Source: Undaria pinnatifida (Eukaryota; Sar; Phaeophyceae; Laminariales; Alariaceae). Taken from it: a stretch of DNA of 64,000 nt. Positions 1 through 10,010 of this stretch are shown piece after piece (position 1 is the first letter of the stretch; every line of letters starts with the position of its first letter). Under the pieces are notes generated by a model. It saw only the letters and a list, made by a program, of their open reading frames with translations. It was not told the origin of the DNA and did not search any database. The stretch covers positions 2,901,710 to 2,965,709 of the forward strand of contig JABAKD010000014.1 in the NCBI GenBank assembly GCA_012845835.1, given 5' to 3'. Both the position numbers and the translations under genes were made by a program.

Positions 1-108
1 ATCGTGCGCGGGGGGCAGGGGATCGCGGGGCACAGGGAGAATACACGACGACAGCGAGGGGGACGGGTGTACCGGGACGCGTGGACGAGCACAACGAGCA
101 CGGGCGTG

Positions 109-1990
109 TCACCGGTGCGGTGCCCTTCGACACGAGATTCCACAGCTGGGCGTCGTGTCGTGTAGCAATGGTATAGTGGTCTGGATCAAAATCTGAAATA
201 TCATTTCCCCTCGTTTTCTAGTCGACTGCTTTACCAAATTTTGACTGTTAGTCGGTTCCCGAACCCTAGCGGCGAATTGGGTCCAGGGACGACGCGAAAT
301 GCCGTCTGTTAGGGTGTTCTGCGCGCCAGGGACATGCTTGGCTCCATGACTCCCCCCGCTCATAATTTCGAGGCGGCCGAGCATTCTCGTGAATAGACAG
401 ACCTTCTTGTCCTTCGCCCCGCCCCACAGGTTAACCCCCGTGACGGCGACCACGTTGTCGCCCCGCATGAATAATGGGTCTCCAACGGACATCGAACTGT
501 CTTTTCGTATTTCAGCATAAGCCCAGCTGTCACTGCCATTCCCGCCAGCTCAAGGGGATTGATCGTGATGGTTCAAGTTTCACGCCGCTGGGCTTTCCGT
601 TTTAGTTCATCCGTCAGTCCCGGGGGCAAGTCGTATCTCCAGCACACTCTTTCTCTTCCTTTTTTCGACGCAGTATCCGCCGACCGCTTCGAAGCTGGCG
701 TTAGATAGGTAATGCCGTTTGGCCCGACATTTAAGTGCGGTGTAGCAGGGGGCGCTTAGTGTCTCCCCTCATTGCAATACTTTTCGGGTTATCGCCCACT
801 TTCAGAAGAGTAGGTTGGCGTGAAACTCGTTGCCGAGGTGCACTAGGTTTGTGTTGCGTTGATCTTGCTCGTCCGGCAACCCCGTGAGCCGCAACAGTCT
901 CCACACGAATACCTTCGGGCGCGTGCTACATACGTAAGATTCCACAACATCCCGGCCATGAGAAGTACGCCCCTCGCTTTTGCTTGGCGTCTGTTTTGTC
1001 GGCCTGTGTTCGCACAGCAGCGTCTTAATCGCTTCGGTTTTTGGCGCAGATACGACATTTTCAGCGTGTGTGAATCGAGGAGAGAGATTCTCAGCGTGTG
1101 TGAATCGATGCTAAAACCCCGAGCGTCGATTTATTGTGTCTCGATCTGTACTCTTGTTTGGTGCTACTGTAGTATGGGTGATGCGTCAACCTCTCCCGGG
1201 CCGAACAACCGAACGTGGTCGGACCCTATCGAGACCGACGCGGTCAGGGCGGTTGTGTCGTCGTGCGAATGCTGGACTCAGATCAACAGGTGGTCGTCCA
1301 CGTACGTCATGACGAAGAAGTTGTCAAACATCCCCCCTCCCGAGTGGGTACGTATCTTAGCGTCTACGAGCAACGGGAGTGGGTTCGCCTTCTTCCCAAC
1401 GGTCGACTACGCGGACGTGCGCCATCATTTTCATCCCTTCGCGCATGATCTGCGCCGACATTATCGTGATGTTACAGCGTGCATGTTTAACCACGGTGGC
1501 CATCATGCCCCAAACCTAGGGGGACCTTACCGCCAAAACGTCAAACGGAAGTCGATTACTAGCAGATCCCCGACTGTAACCAAAGTTGTGGGCCTAGTCT
1601 GGATCCATTCTCACGTTACGAAAGGCGTCGGACACATCAGCTTTGCTCATGAGTATGCGCTTGATCGGATATGTCTTGCGCAGTGTGACAAGTTCGTCGA
1701 GGAATCTTCGTCAGCGCTTCCGCGCACAGGCACGGGGGCACAGTATCTGAGTCGGTGTCCGCGTTCAGTCCTCCCTTTTGGTATTTTTCTGCACTTCGAA
1801 GGATAGGTCGTTAATTATCCGGACCTTGTGAGCGACGACGGTTGCCAGGGGTGATACGCTGAGGTTCGGGGTGTCGTGCGCGACGAACTTCTTCAGGACG
1901 ACGCGAGTACTGAAGGTCACGGTCGAGTCTTGTCTCAGTGGGTGCTGCCTTCGCCGGGACTCCTTTAGTGACTACTTCGTATCCTGACAA
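109..1990 (-). pseudogene. Decayed retrotransposon pol: reverse transcriptase plus RNase H
   Basis: Read on the minus strand, the region carries the landmarks of a retroelement polymerase in order. Near 1792-1828 is an RT palm-entry motif (KVRIINDLSFE). Near 1290-1320 is the catalytic box FVMTYVDD. Near 1010-930 is a connection-like segment (VLLMAGMLWNLTYV). Around 830-500 is RNase H with SNASFEAVGGYC and INPLELAGM, then RGDN near 460 and the closing motif HVPGAQNTLTDGISRRP near 330. The frame is broken repeatedly: a stop follows YVDDHLLI, further stops lie between the RT and connection segments, and a shift follows the connection motif. The first RNase H catalytic Asp appears as Asn. No integrase or tyrosine recombinase is visible before the window edge, so the class (DIRS-like or other) is open. 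The long plus-strand frame over 859-1806 is its antisense shadow. Confidence 0.85.
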
Positions 1991-2565
1991 GTTCCGCAAT
2001 TTTTGGGAAACCTTGGAGGTCGCCGAACCATCTCTGAATCAATACCGCATTGACAGGGGGGCTACCAACGCCCCCCCCAATGCTCTGAGTATTTCTCCTA
2101 CCGACCCGTGGTGCTGTCTCGCCAGGTCTGTGCAGATATCTGCGAGCTTATACAGCTGTGTTCTTTGGCGGTGTGGGTCCTTGAGCAACTTATCGAGTTC
2201 GACTTTTGGTATATGCCAGCTCTATACTAAACGTTCAATCAGGATTCAACAGCGCGACGCCCCATCAGGAAGCCGCCAGCGTGCTGACCCGCTAATCTTC
2301 GAAGATTCGACTGGATCGGACGTATGTGTATTGTTAGCTTCCCGTGACGGGTGGGTTTGTTTTAGACGGCGCGGCGACGGCGACTGCTCCGATCCTGCCG
2401 GTGATAATGTGGCGTGACGGAGGTATCTACTGCTACTATGGAAATAGAACGAATAGCGTGAGGGCTCCGTACGGGCGCGGTAACGCGCACCCCCCAGCGC
2501 CCGGGCAAGTCGGGGGAGGGGGGGGGGGGGGGGGCACGTAGTCCATCGTACGCGGACTGGCAAGG
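1991..2565. other. Probable upstream remainder of the pol relic; poly-G run
   Basis: GC-rich sequence between the RT motifs and the satellite. Overlapping frames exist on both strands but none shows a motif I recognise. By position it is probably the N-terminal or Gag-side remainder of the minus-strand relic. A G homopolymer lies near 2515-2534. Confidence 0.4.
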
Positions 2566-3637
2566 GAGGTGTCAGAACCGAACTGCATCAGGGGGAAATT
2601 GGATCTGCCCTGCACGCGCAGGCAGGGGCGGTCAGGTTCTTCTGAACTGAATCTGATTCCGACGGACCGGAGCGGGGTCACCAAAATCCTCGCTGAACCT
2701 GAATCTGACTGATCTGGGTCTGTCCTGCGTGCGCAGGCAGGGGGGGTCAGACCCTTCTGAACTGCCTCTGGTTCCGACGGAACGGAGCGGGGTGACCATT
2801 CCCCGCTGCAACTAAAAAAAGGGGGGGTCAGACCCTTCTGAACTGCCTCTGGTTCCGACGGAACGGAGTGGGGTGACCATTCCCCGCTGCAACTAAAAAA
2901 AATCTGACGGTATCTGCATCTGTCCTGCACGAGCAGGCCGGGGTGGTCGGGCCCTGCTGAACTGATTCTGAGTCTGACTGAACGGAGCGGGGTAACCAAG
3001 TCTCCGATGAATCTAAACCTGACTGATCTGCAGCTGTCCTGCACGAGCAGGCTGGGTCAGGCCCTTTTGAACTGAGTCTGATTCTGACTGAATGGAGCCC
3101 GGGGTAACCAAATCCCCGATGAATCTGAATCTGACTGATCTGGATCTGCCCTGCGTGCGCAGGCCGGGGTGGTCAGGCACTTCTGAACTGAATCTGGCTC
3201 CGACGAAACGGAAACGGGGTGACCAATCCCGGCTGAACATGAATCTAACAGCATCTGAATCTGCCCTGCTCACGCAGGCAGGGGTGGTCAGGCCGTTCTG
3301 AACTGATCTTGGATCCACCTGAACGGGACGGGGTGACCAAGCCCCACTGAACCTGCATCTGACTGAATCTGCACCTACCCTGCATGCGCTGGCCGGGGTG
3401 GTCAGGCACTTCTGACTTGGAGCTGGTTCCGACGGAACGGAAACGGGGTGACCAATCCCGGCTGAAGGTTAATCTAACTGCATCTGAATCTGCCCTGCTT
3501 ACGCAGGCAGGGGTGGTCAAGCCCTTCTGAACTGAATCTGGATCCGACTGAACTGGATGGGGTGACCAAGCCCCACTGAATTTGCATCTGACTGAATCTG
3601 TGCCTGCCCTTCTCGAGTAGGCCCGGGTGGCCAGGCC
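2566..3637. repeat. ~115-bp tandem satellite, left block
   Basis: About nine head-to-tail units. Each carries a version of 'gaacggnncggggtgacca' followed by 'ctgaatctgaatctgactg' and then 'gcaggcaggggtggtcagg'. The gaccaa anchor recurs near 2670, 2785, 2866, 2985, 3098, 3213, 3328, 3442 and 3557, so the period is about 112-117 bp with one short 81-bp unit. Units diverge modestly. Minus-strand frames in this region are a by-product of the repeat. Confidence 0.92.
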
Positions 3638-3887
3638 TGTTGAGGATGCTCACGTACTCGGTAACGAGGTATACATGTAACTGTATTTGTTGGGGCTTCC
3701 ACAGATACAATATGGATGTTTCTTTAATGATGAATTTCCATTCTATCATGCCTTGACCGGCACTTGGTCAACGAGCTCCCACCGGGCGACGATAATCTAT
3801 ACATTTCCCTTTCTCTGCTTGTACATCATGAGAGCTCTCCTGTGAACCTACTCCGACCCGAGCACCTACCAGTGGAGCATCTTCACA
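3638..3887 (+). repeat. 5' LTR
   Basis: Starts TGTTGAGGATGCTC and ends CATCTTCACA. Pairs with 4582-4840. Confidence 0.88.
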
Positions 3888-3993
3888 CGGTAGCGTGGTC
3901 TAAGTGCTTAGCAGCACCTGCTGGTGGAGGCCCCAACTGGAGAGCGGGTTCACGGGTGAGCGATTGGTAGTAGATTTTTATCGAGTTTTAGGC

Positions 3994-4335
3994 ATGATGC
4001 AAAGTCTAGAGGGACCGACATTGCCAAGGGACATCGCTGCCCGGACAGAGGTCACGAAGACTACAGCTAGATCGATTGCCAACATACCTGGGGCAGATGC
4101 CACGGGTGAGGCCGGTAGCGCAAGAGTGCGTGACCAGTCTCCGCCGGAGGGCGGAGCAAACGCGCGCGATGAAGAAATCGCGCGCTTACAGTTGGAGAAT
4201 CTTCGGATGAAAATTCGCTTGGAAATCCAGGCGGAAGAGAGGGAGCGCGCAGTGAGAGCCGATCGAGAAAGGCTCCAACATGAAGATGTTGGAGTTATGG
4301 GCATATGCTCGGTTCAACCCTATTTCAACAGCTGA
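3994..4335 (+). CDS. Gag-like fragment of the LTR element
   Basis: A 113-residue frame from the first ATG. A GTG-initiated form 30 codons longer is also open, but ATG is preferred for a eukaryote. Residues about 60-105 are strongly charged with heptad-like spacing (EEIARLQLENLRMKIR then EIQAEERERAVRADRERLQ), predicting a coiled coil of the kind seen near the start of Gag-like proteins. No zinc knuckle, protease or polymerase follows. Its place directly downstream of the 5' LTR is the reason for calling it Gag-like; sequence homology was not tested. It may simply be the residual 5' coding end of a larger parent element. Confidence 0.55.
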   Translation: MMQSLEGPTLPRDIAARTEVTKTTARSIANIPGADATGEAGSARVRDQSPPEGGANARDEEIARLQLENLRMKIRLEIQAEERERAVRADRERLQHEDVGVMGICSVQPYFNS

Positions 4336-4581
4336 TGGCCGTTTGATTACTGGGGCAGACACCCCTAGTTACGGCAGCTGAGTGATGATTACCGGGTTGA
4401 TGTTGGAGGTAAGACCACGATATTCTATTGATTTTGATTTAATCCGAGGTTCGGTTTTTGCGTGTTATTCGGGCTTTGAGACTACTATTGGATTCGAATA
4501 CATGATTATCTTGTTTTGTATCACTGGGGTATGACGAGCGATGCTGTGTTATCCCGTTCCCCGAGCAGGGAGCACAGGGGC

Positions 4582-4840
4582 TGTTCAGGATGCTCACGTA
4601 CTCGGTAACGATATATATATATACATGATGTGACCGTGTTTGTTGGGGTTTCCATAGATACAATATGGATGTTTCTGTATTGATGAATTTCCATTCTGTG
4701 GTGCCTTGACTGGTAGTTATTCAACGAGCTCCCATCGGGCGACGATAATCTATACATTTCCCTTTCTCTGCTTGTACATCATGAGTGCCCTCCTGTGAAC
4801 CTACTCCGACCCGAGCACCTATCAGTGGAGCATCTTAACA
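4582..4840 (+). repeat. 3' LTR
   Basis: Starts TGTTCAGGATGCTC and ends CATCTTAACA. Followed by the AGGCC target duplication. Contains a short (TA)n expansion absent from the left LTR. Confidence 0.88.
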
Positions 4841-4845
4841 AGGCC

Positions 4846-5465
4846 CATCGGATATGAATCCGGGTCTGACTGAACGGAACCGGGCGACCAAGCCCCGCTA
4901 AATCTGAATCTAACTGCATCTGAATGTGCCCTGCTCACGCAGGCAGGGGTGGTGAGGCCCTTAGGATCCAACTGACCGGCATACAGTAACCAAGCCCCAC
5001 TGAATCTGCATCTGACTGAATCTGCGCCTGCTCTGCTCGAGTAGGCGGAGGTGGCGAGGCCCATCGGATACGAAATCCGGATCTGACTGAACGAAATGGG
5101 GTGACCAAGCCCCTCTGAAGCTGAATCTGCCCTGCTCACGCAGGTCGGGGTGGTCAGACCCTTCGGATCTGAATCTGGATCCGACTGAACGGAATGGGGT
5201 GACCGAGCCCCACTGAAGCTGCATCTGACTAAATCTGCGCCTGCCCAGCTCGAGCAGGCCGGGGAGGTCATGCCCATCGGATATGAATCCGGATCTGACT
5301 GAATGGAACGAGGTGACCAAGCCCGCCACATCTGAATCTGAACTGCATCTGAATCTTCCCCGCGCTCACGCAGACAGGAGGGGTGAGGCCCTGCGGATCT
5401 GAATATATCTGGACCCAACTAAACGGAATGGGGTGACCAAGCCCAGCTGGATCTGCACCTGATGC
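4846..5465. repeat. ~115-bp tandem satellite, right block
   Basis: About six further units of the satellite seen at 2566-3637, anchors near 4877, 4980, 5093, 5192, 5307 and 5428. They continue in register after the LTR element. Several units carry 'cccatcggatatgaatccgg' instead of the 'cttctgaactgaatctgg' version common in the left block, so there are at least two unit subtypes. Confidence 0.9.
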
Positions 5466-5556
5466 TGAATGAGCCATGGAGTGCTATCGGCTGTACTGCG
5501 CGAGTAAGTAAGGGTTCTGCGTGGTATCTGTCCTTGAACAAGTACTGCATGGTACG

Positions 5557-5939
5557 TGTCAAGAAATTTAGTGGGGTATTAGTCCGTTTGACTACGTGCA
5601 AAACGTTAACCAATAATAGCTTACCCAAACTAAGCCTTATAACACTCTGCCCCCCTGAAACGACGGGATAGCAGGTCGGCCGGATACACGGGCGGATCTG
5701 TCAATATATCCAAGCCGTTTTCAGTTCCTGGGTAAACCGGGGAGAGTATTTTTTTCAAGTTCGACATGGGGAAAATCTAAAAAAGTTTATCATGGTGGAT
5801 GTGGGATTCGAACCCACGACCCATAAACCCATGGTCTATCGACGACGCCATTTGTTAAGGTATTAGTGGGGTAATTAGTCCGTTTTTGGCCACTTGCAAA
5901 AGGTTGACCAATAGCTTACCCAAACTAAGTCTTATAACA
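5557..5939 (-). mobile_element. TRIM (terminal-repeat retrotransposon in miniature), copy 1
   Basis: Terminal direct repeats of about 88 bp (5557-5644 and 5853-5939). On the minus strand they read TGTTATAAG...TTAACA / TTGACA. Minus strand is the sense: two bases after the minus-strand 5' LTR comes a primer-site-like TGGCGTCGTCGATAG, and just before the 3' LTR is the purine tract AGGGGGGCAGAG. The interior is about 208 bp and non-coding. TACG at 5553-5556 and 5940-5943 is a 4-bp target duplication. A perfect tRNA-type T-arm (GTGGG TTCGAAT CCCAC) sits near 5795-5811 in the same sense. A second copy with its own duplication is at 49511-49860. Confidence 0.85.
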
Positions 5940-6260
5940 TACGCGCGTGGGCGCGCTACTGGTACCTGTCGTGAGCATGTTTGAGCGAAGCGAACGAAAT
6001 CTGAATAACTATTCGCGCGAGCACATGATAGTACACGATCGGCTGCCAGCCATACTAACAACCTATTGATAGCTCGATGATTAGACCCACGGACTGTTAT
6101 TAATGGACGTATATCTACGTACCAGTGTGTATCGGGATCACCCCGCAACAAAAAAACACATCGAGCAAGGATGGGGTGCGTACCCTCTGGTGCTTTTTTT
6201 GTGGGATACTCTGGGATACCGGTACCAAGTACCCGGTGGACTACCGTGATGCATAATATC
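5940..6260. other. Unassigned sequence
   Basis: No repeat partner, coding signature or RNA gene seen. Short frames only. Confidence 0.4.
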
Positions 6261-6261
6261 A

Positions 6262-6862
6262 TGTTGTTGTTCTTGTTGTCGTTGTTGTTGCATAATAATC
6301 AAGTCCGTGGTCACAGGACAGTCACTCTAGAGCTGAGGAATACCCCAGGGGAAAAACACAAACAAACCAAAAGTGGTACACGCATAGACTATACCACAGC
6401 TGACGCAATTCATGCCTCCGCCAGAAACATATAAAAGTGAAATCGGGAGTCAGTCTACGATGTGCCAGGTCCATACTGGTGCATACGTCTCACTACTCGC
6501 GCCTGGAAAAACCGACTATACCGCTTGCCACCCAAGACGTACCACGTATTATGTATACATTACACGTAGTACCTATCACTAGACATACGCACGTCAGACG
6601 CATGTCAATTGGAAAAAAAAAACAAAGAAAAGATAAAAAGAGAAAGAAAAGGAAAGGAAAGGAAAGGAAAGGAAAGGAAAGGAAAGGAAAGGAAAGCAAG
6701 GAAAATAAAGAGAAAAAAGAGAGGAAAGAAAAGAAAAAAAGGCAAGACGAGAGGAAGCAAGGAAAGGAAGATGAAAAAATGTCATACCAGCAGACCCTAG
6801 GAACTGACTAAAGACGGCATTGGGCTCATAGCGGGTATCAAGTGCATCAATGGCACTATATC
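6262..6862 (+). repeat. Interspersed family B, copy 1
   Basis: Begins at a (GTT)n-like stretch, then 'caagtccgtggtcacagga', 'ctgaggaataccccaggg', 'gacgcaattcatgcctccg' and 'gggagtcagtctacgatg'. It then has 'gcgcctggaaaaaccgac' and 'cagacgcatgtcaattgg', a long purine tract, and 'cagaccctaggaactgac' followed by a shared tail. The same order occurs at 10.0-11.2, 11.9-12.7, 23.2-23.7 and 59.5-59.9 kb. No coding capacity; class unknown. Confidence 0.82.
6615..6780. repeat. Purine tract with (GGAAA)n
   Basis: Almost pure A/G on the plus strand, with about a dozen GGAAA repeats at 6646-6698. It is the low-complexity middle segment of family B, and it creates Lys/Glu-rich and Phe-rich frames that are not genes. 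Confidence 0.9.
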
Positions 6863-7159
6863 ATACGAGTGAGGGAGCAAGGGAGCAAGGAGCAAGTCGA
6901 CTGCTAGTTGCTGGTCATATGTGTGTGTGTGTGTTCTTCACATTAAACCGTTCTTCTACTCGTCGACATCCAGCACACCCAGTGTCCGTACTGATTCTTC
7001 ACCCTAGAAAGATCAGCTCTGTGGTCACAAGCCACGACACAGAGATAATGCATCGTAATGCATTCGACAACGCAATGTCATGCCCTAGTACTGGGTACGA
7101 CAGGCACAACATACATACGTCAGCAACAGAAATACATTGGAAGAGAGAAATACGAAATA

Positions 7160-7360
7160 AACAAAAACAAAAACAAAAACAAAAAACAAAAAACAAAATA
7201 AGAAAACAAATAAAAACAAAGATAAAAATAAAACAAAAAATGAAACAAACAAAATGAAGGGGAAATCGAAGAAACAACCCAAGCAACCGGAAAGGAGAGC
7301 CAAAGCTCGGAAAAGAAACATAATAAAATGAAATAAAATAAAGTAAAGTAAAACCAAAAT
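7160..7360. repeat. A-rich (AAAAC)n-like low-complexity DNA
   Basis: Plus strand dominated by AAAAC, AAAATAA and related words. The Phe/Leu-rich minus-strand frames over it are low-complexity artefacts. Confidence 0.8.
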
Positions 7361-7449
7361 AAGATAATCCGAACACGAGCCAAAAACCTGGACACGCAAG
7401 GAGGGAACAAAGGGGAAAAAAATACCCCAGAAAAAGACGAAAAGTGCTA

Positions 7450-8600
7450 TGTACCTACATGTACGTGTTGTGTAAAACGTAAAAAAAATACCATACTATT
7501 GATAAACTGCTGTGCAACATCGCGTTCTTCATCGATATGGCGCGCCCCGGGTTGATGGGGTTAATTTTTCGGATCTTCCTTCGTAGGGCTCCAGGACCTC
7601 AAGTGTTTCCACGGACTCTACCTAGATTTTTTACAAGAGTTAAATAATGTGAGAACTACAACAACAGCAGCAGGGTTGACCCGTTCTGCTGCTGCTGCTG
7701 CTGCTGCTGGTGGTGTGGCACGAAAATATACGGGGTACTAGTCTAGTCTAATGCTGTAGTCTACAGGTATTCTTTTTGTCTCTCACGTTGTGTCCGAAAG
7801 TCGGTTGATGGAGTTGTCTCGCAGTCTGCTACATCCCACGGGATTTCGATACCGCCTTATTTCTCGAGACCTGCGAGAATACTACTGGAGAGCCAGCGCT
7901 CTCCCTTTGTTGTCTACTCTGAAATCACGTAGCGCGGTGCCTTATTCTCTGTCTCGCATGCATGCTGCGACCTCACTCTAGGATGCACAGGTATAGGTAC
8001 GCACGTGTGGCACTGCGAACGCCACCTCGTGACGGTCGATCGATACAGGTTGTCTCGCTGTCGTCTACCACACACACCAAAATGCGGTACGTCGGTACCG
8101 ACCTGCTTGAAGTGCCCTACTCCAAGGCTCTCGTGGCTCGCTATAGCTTCTCTGCCTTGGGCGGAGAGGAGGCTGACAAGAGCACACCCGGTGTCTTTCT
8201 CGCTCGTCGGCACACAGCACAACACTACCGAAGATTGTATTCTCGCCGTTACTTGACTTGCTCAACCATGCTTCGAACTCAAACACTTCACAAACGCCAG
8301 TGCCCTGCGGAAAACTACAACCCTGCCCAAATACCAAAGAAAGCTTGCCAGGACGCACACGAGGCTTCGGCAGCCCACGGCGTTGCATTCTGTTCGTTCA
8401 CGCTGCTTTAAGGGAGGCATTCGCCATGTTATCTCGGGCTTTCGTCACCCTGGCGGCGCTTCAGCTATCATCGGACACTGCGCTGCGAACGCACGTACAT
8501 GGGTTCGTGCCCTCTTTTTCGCCTGGCCAGGTGGCGCAACGGGCGTCCTCTAGTGCTGGCTCAGTAAACAGCAGGTGCGTGAAAGCTGTGTGCCCCACCC
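7450..8600. other. Unassigned, includes a (CTG)n microsatellite
   Basis: At 7540-7665 is a diverged copy of a segment seen at 21.5 and 21.9 kb ('cggatcttcct', 'gggctccag', 'gagttaa...tgtgaga'). A (CTG)n run follows at 7684-7712. From 7790 to 8600 open frames overlap in several phases, none with a motif or clear codon bias, so I call no gene. Confidence 0.4.
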
Positions 8601-8621
8601 TGCTGATCTCGTTTGACTCGA

Positions 8622-9065
8622 TGTGCGTGTGTGCGTGCGTAGCAGCACTGGTTGTTCGTCGTGAAGGTTGGGTTTGCACGCGTCAGCGAGTGCACTCGCT
8701 CGCCCCCCCGTCCTTCGACCATTACAATTGTTGGAACATTTGGCACGGTACGCAGTGTTCGACTTGTTTTTGATATAAAAAAATAATTTAAGGATGTTTG
8801 AGCCGTGATTTCGACGAATTTCGGGTCAATACTTGTACTCATATTTGCAAGCTGCGTTGTTTGTCCGGCGTATCGCCTGTGTAAACCATTTTGGAAGTGA
8901 TGGTGTTTTACAGTACGGCGTGTGCGTGCGTAGCAGCACTGGTTGTTCGTCGTGACGGTTGGGTTTGCACTCGCCAGGGAGTGCACTCGCGCGTCCTCCT
9001 GTCTGTCGCTGAGCACCGACCATTGCAATTGGAACATTGGGCACGTATGTGTACAACTTGGACAT
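8622..9065. repeat. ~290-bp spaced duplication of a ~140-bp segment
   Basis: Positions about 8622-8762 and 8915-9062 share 'gtgcgtgcgtagcagcactg', 'gttgttcgtcgtga', 'gttgggtttgcac' and 'gagtgcactcgc'. Between them, 8810-8860 is a distant relative of the family A leading segment. 'aaaccattttgga' also recurs near 8884 and 9092. Confidence 0.75.
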
Positions 9066-9069
9066 TGTG

Positions 9070-10010
9070 TACGGCGTGCTGCCTTTACAAACCATTTTGG
9101 ATGTGACAGTTTTTACAGCAGCACGAGTACTTGTACTCGTAGTGTGGAAGGTAGCCTTCCTTTTTCCCTGTTTGCTTTTGTTCCGTCAGCTGTTCGATTC
9201 GGTTCAGCACCACCACACCACGCTTATCAGAAGCAAGCACCATGACCGATACGTACCTTGCTATTGATTGGCCATTGCACGCTCGCCGGAAACGCACGGT
9301 GACACCCCTACCCAACTGTCTCCGTGACCGCCCCCCACCAGGGATGCGAGGTCCGCCACGCCCTAAGGCTTGCCAGCTGTTGTTGTAACGTTATGGTCAT
9401 GTCGTTTCGTTATCACGCATACAATGATGCAAAACGGGTTTCGTTTTACGTTTTTTTACGGGTACGTACTGCTGTAGACTATACCTGGCACTATCATTTA
9501 CGTGCTGAGTGACGTGTTGGTGTGTACTTTTTTAATATCTACCGTACGTACTAGACTTGTCTATAATTGATTTTTTGTTCCATGAAGAGCAAACGAATTC
9601 GAGGTATTATTGCGTATATGCGAGGAATAATAGGAATGCATGCAGCATGGAGTCCAGTCTTAGCGCATGGACTGGTTGATAACACTAGACGCCCCAGCGA
9701 TAAATATTAAAAAAATTAAAATACACTCCTACTACAGCAGGCTACAGAAGCAGCCGCACCCGTATACAACCGCCGTGCTGCTGCTGTAGGCCCTTTCCGA
9801 TGTATATGTAGACCATGATACCCTAGTTGATGTTAAGAGGGGGTTGCTCTACTTGCTGGGGGGGTGTTACGAGCACCACGGCCTTTGGCGGTAATCGCCA
9901 GTGCTGTCAAATGACACACAGCATCATCCGGATGGGGAAGCGTCGTGACACGCTTGACAAGGATAACACCTGATGATCCCGAAGTCAAGGGGCGACGAAC
10001 GAAAGAGGAA
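9070..10010. other. Unassigned sequence with a family A start fragment
   Basis: No gene supported. 9703-9730 is an AT-rich fragment matching the start of family A ('attaaaatacactcc') that then diverges into a CAG/CTG-containing stretch. Confidence 0.45.

Larger units (their letters stand above)
3638..4840 (+). mobile_element. Short LTR retrotransposon inserted in the satellite
   Basis: Two direct repeats of 250 and 259 bp begin TGTT and end ACA (TGTT...AACA in the right copy), enclosing a 694-bp interior. The left LTR follows satellite sequence ending AGGCC, and the right LTR is followed by AGGCC and resumed satellite: a 5-bp target duplication at 3633-3637 and 4841-4845. A purine-rich stretch lies just before the right LTR (about 4563-4580), which sets plus orientation. 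A possible primer site 'ggtagcgtggtctaag' follows the left LTR. The interior has only a short Gag-like frame, so the element is non-autonomous. The LTRs differ by substitutions and a small (TA)n change, so it is not brand new. Confidence 0.9.

Noticed and set aside
160..260. tRNA-like 'tggtatagtggtctgg' followed by a 'ggttcccgaacc' word
   Set aside because: No cloverleaf can be formed, and the segment is explained by the minus-strand RNase H reading frame.
859..1806. 315-codon plus-strand open frame
   Set aside because: Lies antisense to clear RT and connection motifs on the minus strand; no domain of its own.
2566..5465. CRISPR-like array
   Set aside because: Units are contiguous ~115-bp satellite repeats without unique spacers, in a eukaryotic context.
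5790..5860. Possible functional tRNA gene (perfect T-arm)
   Set aside because: No matching 5' acceptor half; anticodon arm does not form properly; it is internal to a TRIM.
6493..6811. Lys/Glu-rich or Phe-rich proteins over the purine tract
   Set aside because: Artefact of (GGAAA)n low-complexity DNA; same for 7000-7410, 10670-11030, 12200-12500 and 23020-23470.
7962..8773. 149- and 171-codon plus-strand frames
   Set aside because: They overlap each other in different phases and opposing frames, with no domain or consistent codon preference; part lies in a noncoding duplication.
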